Source of the DNA: Diplosphaera chodatii
Taxonomy: Eukaryota > Chlorophyta > Trebouxiophyceae > Prasiolales > Stichococcaceae
Length of the DNA stretch: 64,000 nucleotides
Direction of reading: 5' to 3'
Assembly (NCBI GenBank): GCA_032358165.1
Contig: JAALGY010000008.1
Coordinates: 372,001-436,000 of the forward strand
Under the pieces are notes generated by a model that made no database searches, was not told the origin of the DNA, and saw only the letters and a program-made list of their open reading frames with translations. This document shows positions 47,701 to 58,769 of the stretch, piece by piece. Within the stretch, counting starts at the first letter, position 1; the number at the start of each line of letters is the position of its first letter. A program made the translations under genes and the position numbers.

Positions 47701-50700
47701 GCGAGGCAGCCGGTGCTGGCGACGAGGACCGTGACCACCGCGGTGGCACCAGCGGCGCCATCGCGGCAGCGGCAGCAGCAGTCCGCTCGGGCCAAGCTGC
47801 CACCGCACGCCCTGCCGCAAGCACAGCCCCCGCTGAGCCGGCTGTCCCCCGACGAGCCGGCGGACAGCAGCAGCGGCGGCGGCAGCGATCGCTGTGTGGA
47901 CCTGGCCATCCGGAAGCTGGATGCGAAGCAGGGCGCCGCTGCCCTGGCCGCCGTGACTGCCGCGCTGCATCCCGGCGGGCGCCGCGCCGTGTGCGACGTC
48001 ACGGGCTGGCCCCTGGCGGCGCTGCCGCGAGAAACCGTCGCCGCAGCCGTCGGGGGCGTGCGCGCCTCGCTGGACGAGGCCTGGGCCAAGCTCGCCAGGT
48101 TCACGGCCAGCAGCACGCAGCCTGCAGCCGCCGCCGCGCACGCCGCCGGTGTGGCGCCATCGCAGCGGCCGCAGCAGCAAGCCCCTGGAGGTAGCAGCAC
48201 CGCAGCCCCAGCAGTTGCCCAGCCGCCAGCGTCTCCCACCTGTCCTCGGGGAGGCTCGCAGGGTGCGGCAGTGGCCAGGAATCCTGCTGCAGCTGCTGCA
48301 AAAGGCAGCGCTGGCAGAGGTGGGGCAGCCCTGCCTGCAGCAGCAGACGCTGTCAGCCTCGACAGCAAGCCTGCGAGCAGCCCCTGCAGCAGCGCCAGCG
48401 GCAGCGACCCAGCGCCGGGGGTGGGCCCAGCTGCTGACGCGCCGGGCGCTGCTGTCGTACGGCCGAATCCAGAAGCAGCGGAGGCTGACAGTGGTGCGAC
48501 TGCGCCAGTAGCTGAGGAATCAGCTGCAGCCCCTGACACCGCAGCCTTGTCCGCAGACGGTGCAGCGCCGAGCAGCCCACAGCCGGGCACCCCGTCATCC
48601 AAGGGGGAGCGCTCGGCCGCATGCAAGCCAGCTCAGCGCACCGAGGCAGCAGTGGACCTGACGCAGAGCGTCAGCAACGACATCATCGTGATGTTGTCGG
48701 ATTCCGGTGGCTCGGCAGCCCCCGCTGCAGCAGCAGGCACAGCAGAGGGCGCTGCAGACTCTGCTGCCGCCGCCGCCGTCAGCAGTTCAGCCGGCCGGGG
48801 CGTGTCCGCCGACGAGGCCACCAGCAGCCCTCCAGACCACTGCGGTGTGGCGGGCAACGACAGCACCAAACCAGCAAAGCCGCGGTCCGCAGGGGCCTCG
48901 CCAGCTCAGCAGCACATGCAGCCGCCCGTGTCACCGGACACGCCACCTGCCAGGCAGCTGCACAGCAGCCCGCGGCCGGCTCAGGCGAGCAGCGTGCCAG
49001 ACACCGCCGCTGTGTCTGCAGGCCATTCAGCTGGGGCGCCCAGCGTGCCAAATACAGCGCCTGCATCACCAGGCCCGAGGGCTGCAGGCGAGGGCGCAGC
49101 AGACACAGCAGGCACAGCACCCAGGTCAGGCCTGACGACAGCCGACACCAACGAAGAGGCAGGGCCGCAGGCTGCGCTTCCGCGGGCGGCAGCGAAGCAG
49201 CAGGCGGCGTCTGCAGCACGCGGCCCTGTGACGGTGGTGCTGCCTCAGCGCACCACGTCGAGGCTAATGCTGCCGGTCCGCTTGAACAGGTATGCATCTG
49301 GATTCAACCTCCATTGGGTGGTGTGCGAGTGCAGCACGATGACTATCAACTGTGACTGCTCGGAGCACCATTACACTCTGTGATCAGGCAGCAGATGCAA
49401 GGGCGGGCATAGGCTGTAGTGCGCGCTGCTGGCCACATATGCAAAGCCTCGTAAGACTAGCTACGGTTCGTGTGCTGTGTGCAGGTTGCTGTGGCCTGAG
49501 CACCGCAACACAAAGCCGCTGGAGCTGTGCATCTGGGCACCAACCGGCGAGTGCTTTCCCACGATGCGCAACGTCAATGGGTACGTGGATCGAAACTGGG
49601 CGGCAGTGGCGGAGGCGCTGCAGCTTCAGAAGGGGGACCTGCTCGCTCTCAGCCGCAGGTGCGGCGCCGAGCCGATCATGTGTGCTGTGTCACAGTGCAT
49701 GATTTCCGCATTTCCCTCAGCAGGCTGTCGGCACTGCGTCAGCCATTACCCGCCTGACTGCTGCTGTCTGCTCATAGTGGGCGGCAGTCCGTCAGTGAGC
49801 ACTGTCCTTGCAGGGGCCCATTGGAGGCCGCAGCAGCCGCATGCAGCAGGCCCGATGCCGAGTCAGATCGCCGGGTGGACCTCGACCTGGATGTGCGGAA
49901 GCTGCGTCCGCTGGTGCAGGGTGGGGCACTTGCTGCAGCCACTGCGGTGATGTGCCCGCTCAAGGGTAAAGCACAGGTGAACCTCAATGGCAACAACATG
50001 TCCTATGGCTGGATTGGAGTGCGTGTACCTCTGCACTGGCTGCTGCTCTCAGCGTATGTCTGACTCAGCCTGCATATCCTCGAGACCTCACTATGGTCAT
50101 TTATATGCACCATTGACTTTGCATTGGACCTCGCTCATGACAACATGGGATGCATGCCCAGGGGAGTGTGGAGGGATGGCCGCTGGATGCAGTTGCGCCG
50201 GGCACCTTGGCAGCGGCAGCAGCAGCGCTCGCAGACTCTAGTTGTGCACAGCCTGCGCAGCTGGCGATGCACAGCCCCAATGGTCCGGCGGCACCTCACG
50301 TGCCATGTGCCAGCATCAAGAGTTTGCACCCACACCTATCGTCACCCCCGAACGATGCAGAGACGAGGCCGAAGCATGCTGCCATCACAACCTCCAACAC
50401 CAAGCAGCAGCAGCAGCAGCAGCAGCAGCCACAGCAGGCGATGCCTCAGGCGCAAGGACCTGTGACAGTAGTGCTGCCGCTGCGCGAGTCGAAGTGTCTG
50501 CTGCTGCCGCACCGCCTGAACAGGTACCATTGGAAGCCCTCTGCTGCGCCTTGATGACTGCGGGTATGTAAAGTCCAGCACTTCAGTGCCGCCTGCAACG
50601 TATATTGAAGTCAAATTGTAGCGGGTGACCTGCACTTTCAAGGCCAGCTCGATTGTGTAGTCTGCAAGGACTTCAGTAGCACTCAATGACAATGCTGTAG

Positions 50701-53700
50701 CTCCCGGGCATATGTGGAGTGAGCCATCAGATAGCATGCAGCCTGGTCGTCTGGCAGTTTCACAGCCAATCATGGCATAACTGTACCGTCTGCAGGTTGC
50801 TGTGGCCCGAGCACCCGCCAACAAAAGCGCTGGAGTTGTGCGTGGTGGCAATTGGCGACGCCGAGCGGCAGTGCATCGCCACAAAGCGCAACACGACCGG
50901 CTATCTGAAGCGAGACTGGGCACAGGTGGTCGCAGTGCTGCAGCTCCAGCCAGGCGACCTGCTTGCGCTGAGCCGCAGGTTTGGTTCTTCTCAGCTCTGG
51001 TGGACGTGTAACATGTTCACTTTGCGAAACACAATGAGGTTGACGAGTCAACAGGGTGATCCAAGCCACGCCGCATGCAAATATTCAGCTGCCTTCTATG
51101 CTGGCCTGCAGTCAGGCAGTCTTAACGGCAGTCGTTGCCTCTGCACAGTAGCCGGAGAAGACCAGGCGAAGCCTACAGCAATGTGCAAGTTATTGCACGC
51201 AAACTGGACCCCAATCGGCGGGGCGGGGCACTTGCAGCAGCCACTGTGGCGGCATGTCCGCTGAAAGGCAGAAGCCAGGTGAGCGCTTCGATGTCTGAAC
51301 AAAGGCAGTGGTGTCGCGGTGTGACTTGATGCGCGCAGCCTGCTGTACTGCGATTGTGTGGCATGGATGCATGTGGTGAGCATCATTTTTAAAACTATGG
51401 AATGTGATTGTTGCCCAGGGCGACATTGAAGGCTGGCCGCTGCAAGCACTTGCGCCAAGCACTGTCGCAGCAGCCGTGGCATTCCGGCGGGCAAACCCAG
51501 ACACGAGGGGCGTGGGCACAGTGATTGCTGCTGGCAAGCGTGGACGCAGCTGCGAGATAACGCCGCCGCCAGCAAAGCGCCAGCGCAGCCGACTGGCGGC
51601 CCCTGGCCCCCGCGGCAACAAGCCCGGCAGGGCCCCGCCCTCAGGAGCGCCTTCGGTTTCAGGCTCCAGCGCCCCCGCTGATGACAGCCAGCCGTTGTCG
51701 GATGGAGATGGTACGGCAAGGTCCCCGGGCCGCCTCGCGTCACAGCAGCCGGCGGCCTCTGCGAGCGTGGCGTCCACATTCCACGGGACGCTGGCTGACA
51801 CAGCGCTGTCGCCCGCTCCGCCACAGCCGCAGGGGCCTTTCCCACAGGTGTACCCTGGCTTTGGAGGCACAACTGGCTGACAATTCCCTCAGATACATAT
51901 AGATCGTTGCAACTGACAAAGACACCACCTAGATTTGAAGAGGATGTTCCTTGCTGCAGGCACTGGCGGCTGTGGATGTCCCTTTCTGCGATGGTGTAGA
52001 CGAGCTGCATCTGCCGCACAGCGCTTCTGCAGCAGCCACATTCCTGGATGACTCGGAACCAGCACAGTGGGAGGAGCAGTGGTCTAAAACAGCAGGCAGC
52101 CGGCGGGCTGGCCGTGTCGGCTTCCATGTGCTGCTCTTGGTCGCAGAAGGGGGCGCACAGCAGGAGTACCATGTGCGCTTCGAGGTAGCCATCTGTCGGA
52201 TCACAGGCATGACTTTGCATGTCAGCCTCTGAGCTGCACCCACCTGGCTGCTAGCAACAAACACTGCCACTGCACCCCAACGCTACGGTCCTTTTGGCAG
52301 TTGGCCACTCCGCACCGCCAGATCATAGGGGGCATTTTTCAGTCACTGAGGTCACGGTGGTGTATGCACTGCAGCTGCAGTTGCGCGCGGACCCTGCTGA
52401 AAGCGTGTGGTCCACCTGGGGCTGGGGCCCCGTGGCCGAAGCGCTCGGCGGCGACCCCGAAGCCGACGCCGTCCGCATCGCGCGCCTGCACAGGGACCAG
52501 GACGGCGAGCCCAGCAGGTCGGCTGTTGGCGCACGATAATGACCAGCTGCAATGTTCCACCACTGCTGTCAGATGGCAAGGCAGGCTCGGGGCTGCTGGT
52601 GAAGTCAATCCACACCGGACATTCGTTGAGGCAATGCAACCTTGAAACGTGATGACCAGCCAGGTAGCTGCCAACGTTCGTGTGCCCATCATGTGCAGGC
52701 TCCATGTGGCGCTCATCAAAGGTGGACAGACAGCAAGCGCCCTGCCCTCTGGTGCTGCTGAGCGCTTGGCGAAGCCTGCCACGCCCAAGCATGGCGGCGC
52801 TGCAGCCATGCTAGCGCCGCAGGAGCCAGATGACGGGGCGTCAGCTGGAGCAACCTCGATGGAGGCCGGGAGCTCTTGGATATCCCCACAGCAGTCAGGG
52901 TCTTTTGGGACGATTGTCAGGGCGGCGGCTGCTGCCGGCGTGTCGGACTGCGGCGAGTCCATGGACACTCAGCAGCCGCAAGACGCAGCCGCGATCGCGG
53001 CGGCAACAGCAGCGGCAGGGCAGGCGAGGGGTGGCTGTACCCCGGGTATGTCCGGCGGCAGCAGCGGCGGGACAGCCGTCACCGGGGGGCGTGCGAAGCG
53101 CAAGCGGTGCATGCTGCGGGTCGCCGCTGCGATTGACACCGCCGCCGGTGGGGCTGGCGGCGGCGGCGAAGACATGCGACCGTCGCCGCCGCCGCCGCTG
53201 TGGTTGCAGCCCTCTGCACAGCCCAGCGCGAGCCACCCTTCTGATTTTATCAGGTCGAAGGTGAGCTGTCATGTTTCTCGAGGCCCTCCATTGATGCCAG
53301 ATCAGCCGGACCAGCAGTCTGTGCAGCAGAGTTTGTGAGTGCCCAACGATGACTGCATAGTGCTTCACTGAGTTGTCGTTGAGAGCGAAACGATGCGCAA
53401 TTTCCGAACATGCTGCAGGTGCTGAAAGCTGCTGATGTGGAGCGCTGGGGCCGTCACTTGGTCGTGTCACAGGCAATGGCACTCGAGGTGCTGCCGAGGC
53501 AAAACCCTCCACTGCAGCAAGGTGTGTTGTGTTGTGCCTGCAAGCACTGCAAAAGGTTCCGTACAGTGAGCAGCACGCCCACCCCAAGAATAGCCAACGC
53601 TGCTCGTGAAGGCCTTCCATCCTGGTAAGCAGGCACTGCATCGAGGACCCTTTGCGTCACCACACGTTTGCTGTGGGATATCCAGGTGACGAAGGACACT

Positions 53701-56700
53701 GCCATGAGCTTTCGGCAAAGCTCATGGGCGGCACGGAAGTGACGCTGCAATACCACCAGTCCTGCACGTGCGTTGTCGCTCGTTCATTGTGGCACGGTGC
53801 CAATGCGGCCCCTGACTGCATGAGCTGCTGGCAACCCTGGAATCATTGACAGCACTGGCATTCATGAGCACATGCAAGATCTAATCTGCAGTCTGCATAG
53901 GCTGCACTCTACCCTGCTGCGTCCGAATTTCTCCAAAGGAGCATCACCAACAACATGCATTGCTCTGACTGCTGCTCCACCTGCGGCACGTTCAGGCCTG
54001 GCCGCAGCACGATCAGCGGCAGCGCATGGCAGGCCTGGGCGGCAGCGCACCCCGCGGCCCCCGGGGCGGTGCTGACGATGTCCCGCCGCAGCGGGGAGCG
54101 CTCGGTGACGGTCACGCTGGAGCCTGGACCTGGCAACGGGTGCAAAGGCATGCCAGCTGCTGCGGGCGGTGGTGATGGTGATGCACCGTCGCCCCGTGCC
54201 ACCACCCAGCCGCACGCCAGCCAGCGCACGGGCTCAGCTCTGAAGGTGTGGCTGCGGCTCTCGTGCCGGCAGGATACCGCACCGAGGCAGGCCTGCCCTT
54301 GCTGCTGCACATGCATCAGCGTCCGCCGAGGGTGCCCTTGACTGGCACACGCTTCCGCCTGTTGTTGCCAGCACACGTCCAAGTTGAGTAATGAAACCCA
54401 ACACAGGCGGCACCGGCGGGCAGCCGGGCTACGGGTGCGAGCCAGCTGCGCACGCTGCACGGCTCCGGCGCGGCCAACAGCAGCGCGGGCGGCGGCACGC
54501 GGGGCACCTGGTTCACTAGCCGCGGCGGCGGCAGCGGCGGCAGCCGCGGGCCCCTGTGGCAGCCGCCAGCCGCCATGCGCCCGGGTTACGCGCGCAAGCA
54601 GACGTGCGCGGTTGCCAACTGTTGGCCCAGCAGCAGGCCGCTTGCTTCGCGCTTGACACTATATGTGGCGAGACAAGCATGTCTCGATTTGCACATAGCT
54701 CTCAGTGGCATTGGCTGCCTTCAGTTTCATGTGTGAGACTGACACACTGGGCTCCACGCTGCTTGCTCCTTTCTGCAGTGCGCGCCGCCTCAGCACGGCG
54801 GTGTCGGCGGCGCCCGATGCTGCTGCGGAGAAGGAGGCGCTGCAGCTGCGGACCGCGGCGGTGCACCAGCGTGAGCTGTGCTGCATGCCAGTACACCCCT
54901 GTCATGCTTGTGGTGCTGGCAGCTGCCAGACCGGCAGCTGACCGATGTGACAACAGGTTTGCGCTCTGCTACATGACGACGTAGCAAGTGGCACCAGGTC
55001 GAATGGTTTGCCGTGCCATCCACAGGGGGCACAGCATTGGACGAAAGCCAGTGGGAGGCGATCATCTCAAGGAGCGAGGACAAAGCTGTCAAGTACGCCA
55101 AGATCACCACTGCCGCCGCCGCGAAAGGTGCGAGCCCACGTCCATTTGAAGCCAAGTGGTCTCCCTCACCGTTTTACACACAGCGACTAGGGTGCCGCGC
55201 AGCATCGACATGACTCACAGCAGCCACCACGATCTGCTTGCCCGATCCAGAGCCTGAGCTATAGATGCCATACGCTGTCTTGCCCTGTGCAGCCCTGGAG
55301 CAGGGCCTCGTCACGCTGCCGACGCAGCTGCCGGACTTGCCGTCGGATGCCGAGCTTGAGGCGCTGCCGCCGGAGCAGCGCCCCGAGCCGCGCGCCTACT
55401 TTGCACAGCCTTTCGCCTGGCGCTACAAGGTCCGAGTGAGATGTTTCCTTGGTGTATGATGGCACAGACGCTACTCTTTTGCGCGTGCTGCAGCTGGCAC
55501 CTTGATTGCAGAATGGCTGGCACGTGGCCAGTACTGGATGATGGTGTTCTCCTAGTAGCAATGGGCCGAACATGCCCATGAGAGACTGCGCTGCATCCTG
55601 CGACCCTCCATTTACCGTGGATGCTGGATGCATGGAGCAGCCCACCCCCTTCTGCTGGTGAATCTGCTGACGGGTGGTGCGCGCGTGCAGGCGAGCAATG
55701 CGCGGGCCAGCCTGGGCGGCTGCCCCGTCGTCCCCGAGTCGGCGCTGCTGCCGCCCGACTACAAGGGCAACACGCGGCGCGGCAGCCTGTGGGCCGTCCT
55801 GACGGTGAGCATGGCCTTGAACCATCCTGCCACCAAGCATCATCGGCAGGCCTGGAAACTGGATCTCAGCGGTGCTGTGCACGCGCTGTTGCAATCCTCC
55901 ACTCGGCAGCATCACTGCTCTTCCCCCTGCCTCTGACCTTGGCCCTGATGAGCGCTGGACGAGTAGACGTGCGCTGCAGCTGTCTGCCTGCCTGCTGATC
56001 TGACGCCAGGGCACTCTTGCAAATGCAGCAAGGCCTGCAGTACCGGCTGCTGGCAAACATGTGCACAGGAGACCGCGCGCCAATCGGCTGGCAGGTGACT
56101 GGGTCACTAACAATTGCATGGCTGACCGCCTTGTTGTGCTCGGTCAGCACACAGCTCCCTATGCTGCTCTCAGATCTGACGTCCATCGTGAGGTGTGGGC
56201 AGCTCCCAAGCCATGCGCCTGTTCTGTTCCAGGTGCTGGCACTGGAGGACATTCCGGCAAGGCGATTCATCATCGAATATACAGGTAGGCGCCCTCATCG
56301 CCTGCTGCAAGCCCTGCATCGGGCTGGAACACTGGACATGATGCGTTGTGCAACAGACATGCTCTCTGGAGCTGGCAGAACGTGAGCATGGTCATAGTCG
56401 TGTGTCTGCAGCCTGATCCACCCTTGCATTGATAGGGCGTCCACCTGTCCAGGACTTTTGCCTCCCAGCACTGCACTGCTCTGCCTTGGGACATGCTAGA
56501 CTGCTCTGCATACCTGACAGTCTTGGCGGCCTGTTGCTGCAGGAGAATACCTCACCGGCGAGGCAACTAAGGCGCGGGAAGCAGAGGCAGCTGAGAAGCG
56601 CGAGTCGCGTTGCTTCCTGTGGGATCTGGTGTGCCAGGACGTGCGCAAGGAGAAGGTGCTGCTCAACACTTGCTCTACATGCAATTTGCAAGCACCCCAC

Positions 56701-57628
56701 CTGGGAGATTCGTCCTGATGGTCAGCCGGCTTGGCATGCCGCCACGGTAGCCATGCCATGAGAGCGGCTGGCAGCGGCTGTGTCTGTCCACTGCCGAGCC
56801 TCGCACGCCTGTCGCAGATGGCTGTGTGGAGTTGCCCGTGCACGGTGCATCATCCACAAATGGTTGGAGCAGTTGTGCACCATCGGCTGTTGAGCCTGGA
56901 GTCGATGTTTGGACCTTGCTGCATCTGCCTGATGTTTTGTCGTGCAGCAGTTCTGACTGTGTGCTTCCGCTGGCAGGAGTCTCGAACAGTACGTGGGGAG
57001 CGGAGCCCGGTGTCTGTCATTGATGCCAGGCATACCGGAAACATGTCAAAGCTATTCAACCACTGCTGCAGCCCTAACGTCAAGGTGGGCCTTCCTTGCC
57101 TGGCACCGCCATGACATGACTGGCCAAAAAACCATTCTTCTGCTGCGTGTGAGGGGGCACTGCCTATCTGATGCTCAATCAACCATGCATTTCTGCCTGC
57201 GTACCCGCTGTGCTGCTGCATGTCAACAGGCTGTGGAGGTGCGGCAGAGACATGGCTATGCACGCATCCTCATGTTTGCGCTGCGGGACATCAAGCGTGG
57301 GGAGCACCTGGACCTCGATTATATGCCCGACGTGAGGGTCATCTTCACCCAACTTGTCAGTGCCCTACGTCGTCAGCATGATCGTGCAAGCTTGTCTATG
57401 CACACCTCATCCTGTCAGCCCAATTTGGCACATGTCACGCACAGCCTGTCCAACCGTGAGCTCATTCAGTGCATGGTGCACAATCACCACACGACTGGTG
57501 GGCCGGGGGATGACTGTGACTGTGACGATTTCGCCTTGCAGTTCACAGAGGAAACAGAGGAGGACCTTAAGCTGAAGCTGCATCCATGCCTGTGCGGTGC
57601 CAAAAACTGCCGCAAGTTTACCCTCTGA
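44718..57628 (+). CDS. Giant multi-B3-like / SIM / SET-domain protein (putative histone methyltransferase)
   Basis: A 27-exon model, 44718 (MGNSPAAARQVPAG) to the stop at 57628. Every junction agrees in phase, and the total is off by one base because of an apparent frameshift near 45566; about 2,745 residues. Order: 15-residue tandem repeat (44934-45158); HVMPARWQKLQQ then DIRKWLSPP (PIP-box-like); SIMs PIDLGDSSDDE and VDLTQS..DIIVMLSDS; B3-like domain 1 (about 47350-47580); module A1; B3-2 (49219-49658, PVTVVLP...RLNRLLWPEH...GDLLALSRR); A2; polyQ; B3-3 (50455-50978); A3; PPPAKRQR; B3-4 (51960-52517); B3-5 (53419 on, VLKAADVERWGRHLVV); H3-tail-like peptide; SET (GWQVLALEDIPARRFIIEYT, VIDARHTGNMSKLFNHCCSP, YARILMFALRDI, GEHLDLDY); post-SET CLCGAKNC. 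SET proteins use SAM to methylate lysine, usually on histones. B3 calls are by pattern, not search. It could be two transcripts, but I see no internal gap. Confidence 0.68.
44934..45158 (+). repeat. Five tandem copies of a 45-bp (15-residue) coding repeat
   Basis: Five in-frame 45-nt units in exon 1 of the B3-SET gene. Each encodes PAAEACGG-like sequence followed by a Gln pair (for example PAAEACGGPSQQLDA). The first unit (PAADACTAPTQQPND) and the last (PAAEARGAPPQQLVP) are the most diverged. There is a degenerate copy just upstream (TSAAEPCDTPPPQPAE). The three central copies are nearly identical at DNA level, suggesting recent slippage or unequal exchange. Confidence 0.9.
50404..50429 (+). 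repeat. In-frame CAG repeat (polyglutamine)
   Basis: About eight CAG units encode a glutamine run just before B3-like domain 3 of the B3-SET gene (NTKQQ...PQQAMPQAQGPV). Likely a flexible linker and length-variable between strains. Confidence 0.8.
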
Positions 57629-58600
57629 TCTGGCACCGTGCCACTGTACTGGCAACCCATGGCTCGGGGCAGTCGGCAAGCCTGAGGTCTTATGCGGTTG
57701 GTGCAGTGTGCACTTGAAATCTAAGCAGCAGTCAGATGCTGTTCCTGTACCATGAGCAAGTGTGTTAGCCACCATCAGTAGGCAGCATGCAGCGTATGGG
57801 GTGGGCGGAGTGCATAGGTAATGTTTTGAGTTGGGGGCTAGAAGCTACTCGTATGTGCTTACGCTTGACTAACTAGTTGGGGCACTGGATCGTGACGGGT
57901 CAGCTCTGCACTTTCAGGAACCTTCGTGTTGATTACATAGCGGTTTGGATACTGATGAGAGCGTTAGGTGAGTTGAGAGGATGGACATGCTCTGCACTGG
58001 ATGCAGTGTACGCCACAGTTGTCCAAGTGGACAGGTGTAAACACTTGAGTGTGTGCAAACGAAGGCGGAGGCTGCAGTAGTATATAACGGAAACATCCAA
58101 CCTGCTTGTGCATGAAGATGTATGAAGCACAGGCAGAAGTGTTTGATCAAGCTGGTGCTGGCATTGTGACAGCCACTCGCAGATCAGCTGTATAACCCCT
58201 TGCTCATGCCATGCGTGCTGTGGTCCCGACACAGATGTGTCTGCCGTCTTCGCGCTCAGCAATCATGCGTGGCCGTCTGAGATGATTGATGTCGCTGTCG
58301 AAGCACCCAATGCGCGGCGATGCTCCCAAATCGCAACCGGATCCGGTCGCAACTGCCTGACGACCCCCACAGATCGCGAGTGACTTCTACCTGTCATTTA
58401 CTTCCAGGCCTGTGGTCTGCATACTTCAGTGACTGGCGTGGATGCATAGCAGATGGTGACATGATCATATCACTGCGGGCTTGACCTCTTGACTCGTTCT
58501 GGTACGCTCATGACGAATTCGCGATGAGACGCCTTCAGTGAACGTTGACCACTACTTCTCACTCTGCAGGCCGCAGACACTGCAGAGCACCGCGAATATG
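57629..58600. other. Intergenic region between the two SET genes
   Basis: About 970 bp, lower GC than the exons, no supportable gene. It contains the 3' UTR of the first SET gene and presumably the promoter of the second. Confidence 0.45.
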
Positions 58601-58769
58601 AGGCCCAGCTCCCGATCACTTGGGTGCTGTTACCGCCAGAGTTGACATCTTCCCATCCATTTGGCGCCTAAGCGGCGGTGCTGCCAGCAATCATGGGGCG
58701 CGCCAGGCTGGCAGTGCGATCATTTGGAGGCGGCTGCGTCGTCCGCAGCGGAGAGTCGGCCAGGACCTG

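Noticed and set aside
47538..48626. 362-residue minus-strand frame antisense to the B3-SET gene
   Set aside because: An Ala/Gly/Cys-rich mirror of a GC-rich coding exon; no domain and no splice context.
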